A DNA stretch of 64,000 nucleotides from Ancylobacter polymorphus (GTDB lineage: Bacteria; Pseudomonadota; Alphaproteobacteria; Rhizobiales; Xanthobacteraceae): positions 434,001 to 498,000 of the forward strand of contig NZ_JAUSUI010000003.1 of the NCBI RefSeq assembly GCF_030813495.1, in the 5' to 3' direction. Positions 35,787-44,640 of the stretch are shown in pieces (positions within the stretch are counted from its first letter, which is position 1; each line of letters starts with the position of its first letter). The position numbers and the translations under genes were made by a program. The notes under the pieces were generated by a model that searched no databases, was not told the DNA's origin, and worked only from the letters and a program-made list of their open reading frames with translations.

Positions 35787-37184
35787 CTACTCCGCCAGCG
35801 CCGCGAGAATGCGGACCCAGCTGCGAATGCCCTTGTGGAAGGAGGTGAGGTCGTATTTCTCGTTCGGCGAATGGATGCGGTCATCGTCCAGCGCGAAGCC
35901 GACCAGCAGCGTGTCCTGCCCCAGCACCTTCTTGAACTGGCCGACCACGGGGATGGAGCCGCCCTCGCCATAGGTGACGGCCGGCGCGCCCCATTCCTCG
36001 CCCAGCGCGCTCGCGGCCTTGGCGAGCAGCGGGTTGTCATGGGCGACGGCCACGGCGCGGTTGCCCTCGCCGCCGAGGAATTCCACCGTGCAGTCCGGCG
36101 GCAGCTTGGAGCGGATATAGGCGCGCACGCAGTCGCGGACATGGGCGGGGTACTGGTCCGCCACCAGCCGGCAGGTGATCTTGGCGGTGGCGATGGACGG
36201 GATGACGGTCTTGGCGCCCTCGCCGATATAGCCACCCCACATGCCGTTGACCTCGAAGGTCGGGCGGGTCGAGACCATCTCGATCAGCAGCCGGTCCTTC
36301 TCGCCGATGGGATGGGAGAGGCCGACGGGGCCGAGGAAGTTCTCCGTCGTCAGGTCGAGCTTCGCCCAGGAATCACGCATGTGGTCGGACGGCTCGACCA
36401 CGTCGTCATAGAAGCCGGGAATGGTGATGCGCCCGTCCGGGCCATGGACGCCGGCGATGATCTTGGAAATGACATGCAGCGGGTTGGCGGCGGCGCCGCC
36501 ATAATAGCCGGAATGCAGGTCGCGGTCGGCGCAGCGCACGACGAACTCGTCATGCATCAGCCCGCGCAGCGAGAGGATGATGGCGGGCGTCTGCGCGTCC
36601 CACATGCCGGTGTCGCAGACGAGGGCGAGATCGGTTTTCAGCTCGTTCTTATGCGCTTCCAGGAACGGGCCGATATTGGCCGAGCCGCTCTCCTCCTCGC
36701 CTTCGATGACGATGGCCACATCGACCGGCAGGCGGCCGATGGTGCTGATATAGGCGCGGCAGGCCTCGACAAAGGTCATCACCTGGCCCTTGTCGTCGGA
36801 GGAGCCCCGGGCGACGATCCGCTTCACGCCCTCCGCATTTTCGACAATGCGCGGCTCGAAGGGCGGGCTGTCCCACAAGTCCAGCGGATCGACCGGCTGC
36901 ACGTCGTAATGGCCGTAGAACAGCACCCGCCGTTCCGCGCCCCCGGACGACGTGCCGGTGACGATGGGATGGCCGGGCGTGTCGTTGAGCTTGGCGACGA
37001 GGCCGAGCGTGGCGAGGTCGTCCGCCAGCCACTGGCCGGCGCGGCGGCAATCGGCGGCATAGGCGCGGTCGGTGGAAATGGAGGGGATGCGCAGGAAGTC
37101 GAACAGACGCGCGAGCGAGGCGTCGAGATCGGCATCGACGGCCGCGAGCACGCGGTCGAGGTCTGTCCTGGAGAGAGCGGCCAT
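35787..37184 (-). CDS. M20 family dinuclear metallopeptidase (dipeptidase)
   Basis: This 465-residue M20 dipeptidase-like enzyme has metal ligands in FYGHYDVQP, the acidic catalytic block EGEEESGS and RGSSDDKGQ. The central HSGYYGGAAANPLH stretch is the dimerisation-domain signature of carnosinase/CNDP-like members. It probably splits small peptides in the cytoplasm. The start at 37184 follows AAGGA; four bases upstream options are less good. It is first in the three-gene run with the aminotransferase and meaB. Confidence 0.9.
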   Translation of the reverse strand: MAALSRTDLDRVLAAVDADLDASLARLFDFLRIPSISTDRAYAADCRRAGQWLADDLATLGLVAKLNDTPGHPIVTGTSSGGAERRVLFYGHYDVQPVDPLDLWDSPPFEPRIVENAEGVKRIVARGSSDDKGQVMTFVEACRAYISTIGRLPVDVAIVIEGEEESGSANIGPFLEAHKNELKTDLALVCDTGMWDAQTPAIILSLRGLMHDEFVVRCADRDLHSGYYGGAAANPLHVISKIIAGVHGPDGRITIPGFYDDVVEPSDHMRDSWAKLDLTTENFLGPVGLSHPIGEKDRLLIEMVSTRPTFEVNGMWGGYIGEGAKTVIPSIATAKITCRLVADQYPAHVRDCVRAYIRSKLPPDCTVEFLGGEGNRAVAVAHDNPLLAKAASALGEEWGAPAVTYGEGGSIPVVGQFKKVLGQDTLLVGFALDDDRIHSPNEKYDLTSFHKGIRSWVRILAALAE

Positions 37185-37221
37185 GGCCGGGAGTCCTTGT
37201 CGTTTCAAAGAGGCCTTTCCG

Positions 37222-37306
37222 CCTCATCCCCGGGCTTGACCCGGGGACCCAGACACCTTGCGCCTCCGTCAAGGACTGGGTGGCCGGGTCAAGCCCGGCC
37301 ATGAGG
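37222..37306. repeat. Palindromic repeat, family C, copy 2
   Basis: CCTCATCCCCGGGCTTGACC... (37222-37252) and the near-complement CTGGGTGGCCGGGTCAAGCC... ending ATGAGG (37275-37306) form the same inverted repeat as at 20763-20846, with a different 22-base loop. It fills the gap between the M20 peptidase and HerA-like genes. Confidence 0.8.
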
Positions 37307-37319
37307 GTCTCATTGGTGT

Positions 37320-38840
37320 CTACCGCCGGCGGGCGCCGCCGAGCACGTTGCGAAGAATGGCCTTGGTCACTTCGTTGGTGACCTGTCGCGTCACCTGGTT
37401 GACCACCCGCTCGCCCATGCTCATGCCGCCGCGCGGGCCGCGCCGGAAAAGGCCGCCCAACGCATCGGAGAGCCAGCCCCCGCCGCTCTGCGCCTCCGCC
37501 TCGGCCGGCGTGGCCTCGGGCGCGGTGGCCTGCTCGGCGCGCTTGGCCAGGATTTCATAGGCGGATTCGCGGTCCAGCGTTTCGTCATAGGCGTGGCGCA
37601 CCGGGCTTTGCGCCATCGCCACCTTGCGCAGTTCCGGGGTGATGGGGCCGACGCGGGCGGCGGGCGGGGCGATGAGGGTGCGCTCGACCATGGAAGGTGT
37701 GCCGTTGCCCTCCAGCATCGAGACCAGCGCCTCGCCCTTGCCGAGCTGGGTGATGACCTCGGCGGTGTTCAGCGTCGGGTTGGGGCGGAAGGTGTCGGCC
37801 GCCGCCTTCACCGCCTTCTGGTCGCGCGGGGTGAAGGCGCGCAGCGCGTGCTGCACCCGGTTGCCGAGCTGGGCGAGCACGCTGTCGGGAATGTCGAGCG
37901 GGTTCTGGGTGACGAAATACACGCCCACCCCCTTGGAGCGGATGAGCCGCACCACCTGTTCCACCTTCTGCAGCAGTGCCTTCGGCGCCCCGTCGAACAG
38001 GAGATGCGCCTCGTCGAAGAAGAACACGACGCGCGGCTTGTCGGGGTCGCCGATCTCGGGAAGCTCCTCGAACAGTTCGGACAGCAGCCACAGCAGGAAG
38101 GAAGCGTAGAGGCGGGGCGAGGCCATCAGCCTGTCGGCGGCGAGAAGCGAGATGGTGCCGTAGCCCGAGCGTGGCTCGACCCGCATCAGATCGGTGATCT
38201 TCAGCGCCGGCTCGCCGAAGAATTTGTCCGCGCCCTGATTTTCCAGCACCAGCAGCGCGCGCTGGATGGCGCCGACGGTCGCGGGCGAGACATTGCCATA
38301 GGTGGTGGTGAGTTTCGCCGCGTTTTCCGCGACGAAGGCGAGCATCGCCCGCAGATCCTTGAGGTCGAGCAGCAGCAGGCCCTGCTCGTCGGCGATGCGG
38401 AACACGACGTTCAGCACGCCTTCCTGCACATCGTTGAGGTCCAGGAGCCGCGCCAGAAGCAGCGGTCCCATTTCCGACACGGTGGCACGGACCGGGTGGC
38501 CCTGTTCGCCGAACAGGTCCCAGAAGAGGACGGGGAATTCGTCCGGCACATAGTCGATGCCGATCTCGGCGCAGCGCTTGACAATCCAGTCCTGGCCCTC
38601 GCCGGGCATGCCGATGCCGGAGAGGTCGCCCTTAATGTCGGCGGCGAAGACCGGCACGCCGGCGCGGGAAAAGCCCTCCGCCAGCGTCTGCAGCGTCACG
38701 GTCTTGCCGGTGCCGGTGGCGCCGGTCGCGAGGCCGTGGCGGTTGGCGAGCTTCAGCGCGAGATATTCGGCCTTGCCCGCGCCGCCCTCACTCGAAGGGC
38801 TTCGCCCGACGAAGATCTGGCCGTCGGTGTCACCGGACAT
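37320..38840 (-). CDS. HerA-like ATPase (DUF853 family, YjgR type)
   Basis: This 506-residue P-loop ATPase has Walker A GATGTGKT at 40-47, a Walker B-like VVFFFDEAHLLFDG and the VYFVTQNPLDIPD sensor region. It matches the DUF853 helicase HerA-like family; the family's role in DNA transactions or translocation is unsettled. The C-terminal 90 residues (NQVTRQVTNEVTKAILRNVLGGARRR) are basic and helical. It starts at ATG 38840 after a weak site. No HerA partner nuclease (NurA) is nearby. Confidence 0.85.
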   Translation of the reverse strand: MSGDTDGQIFVGRSPSSEGGAGKAEYLALKLANRHGLATGATGTGKTVTLQTLAEGFSRAGVPVFAADIKGDLSGIGMPGEGQDWIVKRCAEIGIDYVPDEFPVLFWDLFGEQGHPVRATVSEMGPLLLARLLDLNDVQEGVLNVVFRIADEQGLLLLDLKDLRAMLAFVAENAAKLTTTYGNVSPATVGAIQRALLVLENQGADKFFGEPALKITDLMRVEPRSGYGTISLLAADRLMASPRLYASFLLWLLSELFEELPEIGDPDKPRVVFFFDEAHLLFDGAPKALLQKVEQVVRLIRSKGVGVYFVTQNPLDIPDSVLAQLGNRVQHALRAFTPRDQKAVKAAADTFRPNPTLNTAEVITQLGKGEALVSMLEGNGTPSMVERTLIAPPAARVGPITPELRKVAMAQSPVRHAYDETLDRESAYEILAKRAEQATAPEATPAEAEAQSGGGWLSDALGGLFRRGPRGGMSMGERVVNQVTRQVTNEVTKAILRNVLGGARRR

Positions 38841-39011
38841 GGCTGCCTCCTGCGCACGCTCGCGTCCTCTCCTTTAGAGCGCAGCCGGGGGCGGTTCGGC
38901 AAGCCGGGCGAAAGCTCGGCGCGCGTGAATGGCGCCACCCTGCCGCGTCGGCGCTTGCCTTCGCGGCCCGCTCGCGCGATGTGAAAGCCAAACGCCAACC
39001 CTTGGGATGCC

Positions 39012-39854
39012 ATGGCCGCTCTTGTTCCGCCCACCCAACGCCTGCTCGATGCGCGCGGTCGCCGGCTGGACTATGCCGGCCGCACTCTGGTGATGGGTAT
39101 CCTCAATGTGACGCCCGATTCCTTCTCCGATGGCGGGCGCAGCGCGGCGCTCGACGACGCGGTGGCCAATGCCCACCGGCTGGTGGCGGAGGGGGCGGAT
39201 ATTCTCGACATTGGCGGGGAATCGACCCGGCCCGGCCATACGCCGGTGCCGGCGGAGGAGGAACTGCGCCGCGTGCTGCCGGCGGTGGAGGCGCTGGCCG
39301 ACGTGCCGGTGCCGCTCTCCATCGACACGCAGAAGGCGGCGGTCGCCGAAGCGGCGCTGAAGGCCGGGGCCAGCCTTCTCAACGACATATGGGGGTTGAT
39401 GGGCGATCCCGAGATGGCGCGGGTCGCCGCCGCCTATGACGCCGGCGTGGTGGCGATGCACAACCGCGCCAATGTGGACCCGGAAGTCGACATCGTTGCC
39501 GACATTCTCGGTTTTTTCGAACAGGCGCTGGAGCGGGCGGCGCGCGCGGGCATCCGCCCGGACCGCATCGCCCTCGATCCCGGCATCGGCTTCGGCAAGA
39601 CCTTCGAGCAGAACCTGAAGGCGCTCGCCTCGCTGGAGACGTTCGGCCGGCTCGGTTTCCCGCTGCTGCTCGGCACCTCGCGCAAGTCGCTGATCGGCAA
39701 GGTGATCGAGACCACGCCGGCCGAGCGCCTGCCGGGCACCATCGCCTCCAATGTGCTCGGCATTCGCGCCGGCTGCGCCATCATCCGCGTGCACGATGTG
39801 GCCGCCCATGTACAGGCGGCGCGGGTGACGGAGGCGATCCTCCATGCCTGCTAA
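39012..39854 (+). CDS. folP: Dihydropteroate synthase
   Basis: FolP condenses p-aminobenzoate with dihydropterin pyrophosphate in folate synthesis and is the sulfonamide target. The 280-residue protein has LVMGILNVTPDSFSDGG near residue 27, ADILDIGGESTRPG and the DPGIGFGKTFEQNL block. All motifs are intact. Its last codons overlap folK by 11 bases, so the two are probably cotranscribed and translationally coupled. Confidence 0.95.
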   Translation: MAALVPPTQRLLDARGRRLDYAGRTLVMGILNVTPDSFSDGGRSAALDDAVANAHRLVAEGADILDIGGESTRPGHTPVPAEEELRRVLPAVEALADVPVPLSIDTQKAAVAEAALKAGASLLNDIWGLMGDPEMARVAAAYDAGVVAMHNRANVDPEVDIVADILGFFEQALERAARAGIRPDRIALDPGIGFGKTFEQNLKALASLETFGRLGFPLLLGTSRKSLIGKVIETTPAERLPGTIASNVLGIRAGCAIIRVHDVAAHVQAARVTEAILHAC

Positions 39855-40395
39855 GCCGACGCCCGATTTCTTCGTCCGCCGGCCGCGCAAGGTGGAGAAG
39901 GCGGTCGCCTATCTCTGCCTCGGTTCCAATCTCGGCGACCGCGCCGGCACCATGGCGAAAGCGGTGGGGCTCATCGCCCGCGCGGGGCTGAAGATCATCG
40001 CCCGTTCCTCGCTCTACGAGACCCCGCCCTGGGGGCCGGTGCCGCAGGGACCCTATCTCAACATGGTGGTGGCGGTGGAGACGGAGCTTTCCGCACGGGA
40101 ACTGCTCAACCTGCTGCTCGGCGTCGAGCATGCCTTCGGGCGCGACCGCACGCGCGAGGTGCGCTTCGGCCCGCGCAAGATCGACATCGACATATTGCTC
40201 TATGGCGAGGAGGTGATCGCCGAGCCGGACCTCGAAATTCCGCATCCGCGCATGATGGAGCGGGCCTTCGCGCTGATCCCGCTCAGCGAACTGGCGCCGG
40301 AGCTGAAGGTCGGCGGCGCGTCGGTGGCCACGGCTCTCGCCGGGCTCGACCGCAGCGGCATCGTCAAGGTCGAGCCGCCGCCGGCGAGCGACTGA
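39844..40395 (+). CDS. folK: 2-amino-4-hydroxy-6-hydroxymethyldihydropteridine pyrophosphokinase
   Basis: FolK transfers pyrophosphate from ATP to the hydroxymethyl-dihydropterin, making the FolP substrate. The 183-residue protein has YLCLGSNLGDR near the N-terminus, RSSLYETPPWGPVPQGPYLN and the catalytic R-x-x-R-FGPRKIDIDILLY motif. An N-terminal extension of about 18 residues precedes the family start. It overlaps folP directly; the folB gene often found between them in this group is absent here. Confidence 0.95.
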   Translation: MPAKPTPDFFVRRPRKVEKAVAYLCLGSNLGDRAGTMAKAVGLIARAGLKIIARSSLYETPPWGPVPQGPYLNMVVAVETELSARELLNLLLGVEHAFGRDRTREVRFGPRKIDIDILLYGEEVIAEPDLEIPHPRMMERAFALIPLSELAPELKVGGASVATALAGLDRSGIVKVEPPPASD

Positions 40396-40477
40396 CCGCG
40401 GCCTCCGAACACGCGAAGGGCGGCAGATCGCTCCGCCGCCCGCTCGTCCGTCACGCCTTGGGGAGGGTGGGCGCCGC

Positions 40478-40870
40478 TCAGCGGCAGACCTCGACATCGC
40501 GGTAGTAGGGCTGGCCCCAGCTGTTGTAGAGCGTGCGGGTCTCGGTCCAGCAGCTCGGGCGGTAGTAGTTGTTGGCGGCGCCGGCCGCGATGGCGCCGAC
40601 GGCGAGGCCACCGATGATGCCGGCGGCGATGGCGGCACCATTATTGTTGCGGCGCGGGCCGTAATAATAGCCGGGCGCACCCCAGCCGGGGCCACGCCAG
40701 CCGGGACCCGGACGGCCCCAGCCGGGGCCGCCATGGCGGTGACCGCCCCAGCCCGGGCCGCGCCAGCCATCGGCGGCGGCGGGAACGGTGGCGAGGAGGG
40801 TGGTGCCGGCGAGGGCGAGGGCGACGAGCTTGCTTGTCTTGGTGATGCCTGTCTTGGTGATGCCGGTCAT
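40478..40870 (-). CDS. Secreted Gly/Trp-rich hypothetical protein with a glycine zipper
   Basis: This 130-residue protein has a signal peptide ending PAAA-DGW, then GPGW repeats (GWRGPGWGGHRHGGPGWGRP) and an alanine/glycine-rich hydrophobic span GAAIAAGIIGGLAVGAIAAGAA. It ends with a cysteine pair (PSCWTETRTLYN and VEVCR). This architecture is common among small envelope proteins in Hyphomicrobiales with no known function. The N-terminus contains a perfect repeat of five residues (GITKT) caused by a 15-bp tandem duplication at 40836-40865. Confidence 0.7.
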   Translation of the reverse strand: MTGITKTGITKTSKLVALALAGTTLLATVPAAADGWRGPGWGGHRHGGPGWGRPGPGWRGPGWGAPGYYYGPRRNNNGAAIAAGIIGGLAVGAIAAGAANNYYRPSCWTETRTLYNSWGQPYYRDVEVCR

Positions 40871-41039
40871 GGCGGTATCCTCGGGTGCTCAGCGGGCCGG
40901 CTCGGCCCTTGATGAACGCACCCTAGCGAGGGCCGGCCGAACCCAAGCTGAACCCGCTGTTGCAATAGGTTCATCAAACTGAACGCATTCCACTAGCGGC
41001 GTTCATCTGCCATTCATTCGGCAAACGCAGGAGCCAGCA

Positions 41040-42029
41040 TTGCCCGATCACGACAAGGAAGGCCTCGTTTCCGCCTGGACCTTCGACGGCAATGGCGGAG
41101 CGCGGCGCATCGGCTGGGATGAAATCGCGCAGGGCGTTCCGTCCGGCGAACGCTTCCAGTGGATCAACCTCCAGCTTCTGGAGCATCGCCACGGCCGCAG
41201 CACCTGGCTCGACATGCACAGCGGTGTCGATCCCTCCATCGTCGAATCCCTGGTGGCGGCGGAAACGCGGCCGCGCTGCGCCCTGTTCGACAACGGCGCC
41301 TTCCTCAACCTGCGCGGCATCAACCTGATGCCCTATTCGCTGCCGGACGAAATGCACTCGATCCGCTTCTGGGTGGAGCCGCACCGCATCGTCTCGGTGC
41401 GGCGGCGGGCGCTGTCGGCGGTCGGCGATTTCGAGGACGCCATCCAGCGCGGGCGGGCGCCGCGCACCCCGGGCGAGTTCGTCGCCGATCTCTCCATGCG
41501 CCTCGTCGATCGCATGGACACGGTGATCACCGCGCTGGCCGAGCAGGCGGACGAGCTGGAAGAGCAGGTGCTGAGCGCCACGCTCTCCAATCTCAGCCCC
41601 AAGGTCTCCGAGGTGCGGCGCGTCGCCATCATCCTGCGCCGCTACATCGCCCCGCAGCGGGAGGCGCTGAACCATTTCTCGCTGGAAGACGCCGAATGGC
41701 TCTCGCCGCGCGACCGCAACCGGCTGCGCGAGGCGGCCGACCGGGTGACGCGCTTCGCCGAGGAACTGGATTCGGTGCGCGACCGCGCCGCCGTCATCTA
41801 CGACCAGATGGTGGAAAGGCGGGCCGAGCAGATGAACCGTTCCATGCTGGTGCTGGCGGCGGTGACGGTGATCTTCGCGCCGCTGACGCTGATCACCGGC
41901 CTGATGGGCATGAATGTGGAAGGCATCCCCGGCGCGCAGGACCCGAACGGCTTCTGGGCCGTGACCGTGCTGGCCGCTGGGCTCGGCGTCGGGCTGGTGG
42001 CGTGGCTGCGGATGATCCGCTGGCTGTGA
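41040..42029 (+). CDS. zntB: CorA-like zinc transporter ZntB
   Basis: This 329-residue CorA-superfamily protein has two C-terminal membrane helices separated by the signature GMNVEGIPG. The N-terminal soluble domain (WINLQLLEHRHGRSTWLD) is typical of ZntB rather than CorA. ZntB moves zinc across the inner membrane. The best start is TTG at 41040 with a GGAG site ten bases upstream; the next methionine would cut into the family domain. Confidence 0.88.
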   Translation: MPDHDKEGLVSAWTFDGNGGARRIGWDEIAQGVPSGERFQWINLQLLEHRHGRSTWLDMHSGVDPSIVESLVAAETRPRCALFDNGAFLNLRGINLMPYSLPDEMHSIRFWVEPHRIVSVRRRALSAVGDFEDAIQRGRAPRTPGEFVADLSMRLVDRMDTVITALAEQADELEEQVLSATLSNLSPKVSEVRRVAIILRRYIAPQREALNHFSLEDAEWLSPRDRNRLREAADRVTRFAEELDSVRDRAAVIYDQMVERRAEQMNRSMLVLAAVTVIFAPLTLITGLMGMNVEGIPGAQDPNGFWAVTVLAAGLGVGLVAWLRMIRWL

Positions 42030-42106
42030 CCCCTTCCCGTGGACCGGCGGGGGCATAGAATGATGAGAAGCGGGCCGCGATCGTCTGCGGCCGGGAGGAA
42101 AGTGCC

Positions 42107-42481
42107 ATGAGCGGGAAATGGATGGCCTCGGTCGCGGTCGTCGCCGGGCTGATGCTGGGGGCGGGCGGCGGGCCGGCTGCGGCCTATGAATTCACCGGGA
42201 CCTTTCCCGGCGGCGACTGCCGCAAGATGGCGGCCTCGACCCCCGGGGCGCAGCTCTGGTACGGTCATTTCACCGGCCGCCGGCAGGCGCCGTGGAATTT
42301 CGACTTCATCGAGGGTCGCACGGTCGAAGGCTGCTTCCGCACCAAGGCGGAATGCGACAACTGGCTATACCAGTGGCGCTCGGCCTGGCAGTTCAATTTC
42401 TGGAACGACTACTGCGTGAAGGGCTGGCCGCCCAAGGCGCGCCCGGCTGGCCCGCGTACAGAGGTTCCCTTCGGCCAGTGA
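42107..42481 (+). CDS. Small secreted cysteine-containing protein of unknown function
   Basis: This 124-residue protein has a signal peptide ending PAAA-YEF near residue 26. Four cysteines (GGDCRK, EGCF, AECDN and DYCVK) could form two disulfides, and tryptophans are abundant (WNFDF, WLYQWRSAW). No family is recognised. It starts at an ATG 78 bases after zntB with a GGGAGGAAAG site. It is convergent with sodB, sharing a hairpin in the short gap. Confidence 0.6.
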   Translation: MSGKWMASVAVVAGLMLGAGGGPAAAYEFTGTFPGGDCRKMAASTPGAQLWYGHFTGRRQAPWNFDFIEGRTVEGCFRTKAECDNWLYQWRSAWQFNFWNDYCVKGWPPKARPAGPRTEVPFGQ

Positions 42482-42497
42482 GCGGTGCCAGGCCATG

Positions 42498-42529
42498 AAA
42501 AAGGGCGCCGTCGACCTGCGACGGCGCCC
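42498..42529 (-). terminator. Rho-independent terminator of sodB
   Basis: GGGCGCCGTCG (42503-42513) pairs perfectly with CGACGGCGCCC (42519-42529) around a five-base loop. On the minus strand it is followed by a CTTTTT run (42498-42502), so it terminates sodB; it may also block the convergent transcript. Confidence 0.88.
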
Positions 42530-42549
42530 GATTTCGAGGTGAAGACCGC

Positions 42550-43146
42550 TCAGACGGCTTTGGAATACAGCTCGGCGACGTAGTCCCAGTTCACCAGGTT
42601 CTCGACGAACGCCTTGAGATAGTCCGGGCGGCGATTGCGGTAGTCGATGTAGTAGGAGTGCTCCCACACGTCGCAGCCCAGGATCGGGGTAGCACCGTGA
42701 ACCAGCGGGCTCTCGCCATTGGCGGTCTTCATCACGACGATCTTGCCGTCCTTGACCGCCAGCCAGTTCCAGCCCGAACCGAACTGGGTCACGCCGGCCT
42801 GGATGAAGTCTTCCTTCATCTTGTCGACCGAACCGAGGTCCTCGACGATCTTCTTCTCAAGCTCGCCGGGGATCGCGCCGCCGCCATTCGGCTTCATCCA
42901 GTTCCAGAAATGCAGGTGGTTGAAGTGCTGGCCGGCATTGTTGAACAGGCCGGCATTCTTGCCGAAGGAACCCTTGACGATCTCTTCCAGCGACTGGCCT
43001 TCCCACTCCGTGCCCTTCAGCAGGTTGTTGCCGTTGTTCACATAGGCGAGGTGGTGCTTGTCGTGGTGATATTCGAGCGTCTCGCGCGACATATAGGGGG
43101 CGAGGGCGTCGTAGGAGTAGGGAAGCTCGGGAAGCGTGAAGGACAT
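42550..43146 (-). CDS. sodB: Superoxide dismutase, iron type
   Basis: This 198-residue Fe/Mn-SOD family enzyme dismutates superoxide in the cytoplasm. Metal ligands are H27 (YHHDKHH), H78 (NHLHFW), D158 and H162 (CDVWEHSYYIDY). The outer-sphere glutamine is supplied by Q73 in NNAGQHFNH, the FeSOD position, and the MnSOD glutamine position in TANGESPL is Gly, so iron is the more likely metal. The gene ends in a strong terminator and its promoter region (43147-43418) is shared with the divergent next gene. Confidence 0.92.
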   Translation of the reverse strand: MSFTLPELPYSYDALAPYMSRETLEYHHDKHHLAYVNNGNNLLKGTEWEGQSLEEIVKGSFGKNAGLFNNAGQHFNHLHFWNWMKPNGGGAIPGELEKKIVEDLGSVDKMKEDFIQAGVTQFGSGWNWLAVKDGKIVVMKTANGESPLVHGATPILGCDVWEHSYYIDYRNRRPDYLKAFVENLVNWDYVAELYSKAV

Positions 43147-43418
43147 GGAATCTGTCTCCGCAGAAATGAAATCCGGCCGCGCCGCCTCGGCGCCCCTTGC
43201 GGGTGCGCAGGCACCGTGAAAGATCGGCTCCGACTAGATAGGGCGCCATACGGCGGGCGACAACCAAAAGCATCGCGCGCGGCCGAATTCTTCCCCGCCG
43301 AAACCCCTCGGCGCCGCAGCGGCGGACAAGTGCGCTGCCGGCTTTCGTTAAAGCTGTACTGGACGTAAGGTCTCGTACAAGAAGGGCCGACGGCGAATCG
43401 GTCCGGCGGAGTTTCTTC

Positions 43419-44564
43419 ATGGGTACAGCAGTCATCGGAATCGGCGCGGCTCTGGCCGTGCTCGGCCTCGTCTTCGGCCTAATCGGGTTCGGCTCGGCGG
43501 AGACGACTTCCGGCGCGGGCCTGATGATGGTCGGCAGCTCGGTTTTTGTCGGCGGTCTTCTGATGGTCGCCCTCGGCTTCATTCTGCGGATCTTGATCGA
43601 CATCGCCAACAAGCTGGAAGGGGCGGTGCATTTCGAGGCGCTGGAGGACGAGCACCCCGCCGCCGCGGTCGAGACGACGGCGGTCGCTTTCGCTGCGGAA
43701 GCCATTGTCCCGTCCGCGCCGTCCTTTGACGAGGTGACTCCCGTGCGGGCGCCGGAGGATCTTGCGCCGCTCGACGAGACACCCGCGCCTCCGGCCTGGT
43801 TCGGCCGCAAGCGTCCGCCCGCACCGTCGCGCGCGGAGGAGCCGGCGTTCGAGCCGGAGCCGGATTACGCGCCCGAGCCGGCCCTGGCGCCGCCGCGCGA
43901 GCCGGAATTCGAGCGCGAGGCCGAGCCCCTGCCGCCCTTCCGCTCGCCGCTGACCGCCGCGCGGCCGGAGCCTTTCCATGCCGAGCCGGTTCGCCACGAG
44001 CCTCCCCGCCACGAGCCTCCCCGCCACGAGCCGACCGCGCACGAGCCGGTTCGGGTCGAGACGCCGCGCGTCGAGGCTCCGCGTTCCGCGTCGGTTCGCC
44101 CGGAGCCTCTGCGGTCCGAGTCGCGCACCGAGCCCGTTCGTGCGGACCTTCACCGTGCCGAGCCTCACCGTTCCGAGCCGGAGGCGCCGGAGCCTTCGCC
44201 GGCGGAACAGCGCCGCGAACTCCCGGGCTTCCTGCGCGGCTCGGCCGGCGCGGCGCCTGTGCCGGAGCGTCCGGCGCCCGCTCCCGCCATCGAGGAGCCC
44301 TTGCCCGCACCCGCGCCTGAGGCTTTCCCCACCGAGCCGGCGGCGGCGCCGTCTGCCTTCCTCAGCGATGCGGATCTGCTCATCGAGGAGCCCGCGCCGG
44401 TCCCGCCTTCCGTCACTGTGCTTAAATCCGGCACGATCGGCGGCATGAGCTACACGCTCTATTCCGACGGTTCGATCGAGGCGGACCTGCCGGACGGCGT
44501 GCTGCGTTTCGCCTCGCTGCAGGATCTGCGCGACCACGTGTCCGGCAGCGCCGCCCGCGAGTGA
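43419..44564 (+). CDS. Membrane-anchored Pro/Glu-rich protein of unknown function
   Basis: This 381-residue protein has two N-terminal membrane helices (VIGIGAALAVLGLVFGLIGF and a second near residue 38). A long low-complexity linker follows from about 90 to 325, rich in Glu, Pro and Arg, with tandem RHEP/AEP words near 180-200. A short conserved C-terminus follows, TIGGMSYTLYSDGSIEADLP, then LRFASLQDLRDHVS. The C-terminal block is what I recall as conserved in Hyphomicrobiales. Function is unknown. A terminator follows the stop at 44589. Confidence 0.65.
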   Translation: MGTAVIGIGAALAVLGLVFGLIGFGSAETTSGAGLMMVGSSVFVGGLLMVALGFILRILIDIANKLEGAVHFEALEDEHPAAAVETTAVAFAAEAIVPSAPSFDEVTPVRAPEDLAPLDETPAPPAWFGRKRPPAPSRAEEPAFEPEPDYAPEPALAPPREPEFEREAEPLPPFRSPLTAARPEPFHAEPVRHEPPRHEPPRHEPTAHEPVRVETPRVEAPRSASVRPEPLRSESRTEPVRADLHRAEPHRSEPEAPEPSPAEQRRELPGFLRGSAGAAPVPERPAPAPAIEEPLPAPAPEAFPTEPAAAPSAFLSDADLLIEEPAPVPPSVTVLKSGTIGGMSYTLYSDGSIEADLPDGVLRFASLQDLRDHVSGSAARE

Positions 44565-44588
44565 GAAGCCGCACCGTCTTGAATGTGG

Positions 44589-44616
44589 AAAGGGCGCCCG
44601 ACGGGCGCCCTTTCTG
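44589..44616 (+). terminator. Rho-independent terminator
   Basis: AAAGGGCGCCC (44589-44599) pairs with GGGCGCCCTTT (44603-44613) with a GAC loop, followed by a short pyrimidine run, 25 bases after the upstream stop. Confidence 0.85.
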
Positions 44617-44640
44617 TGTCTGGGGCCGAGGACGGCTGCG

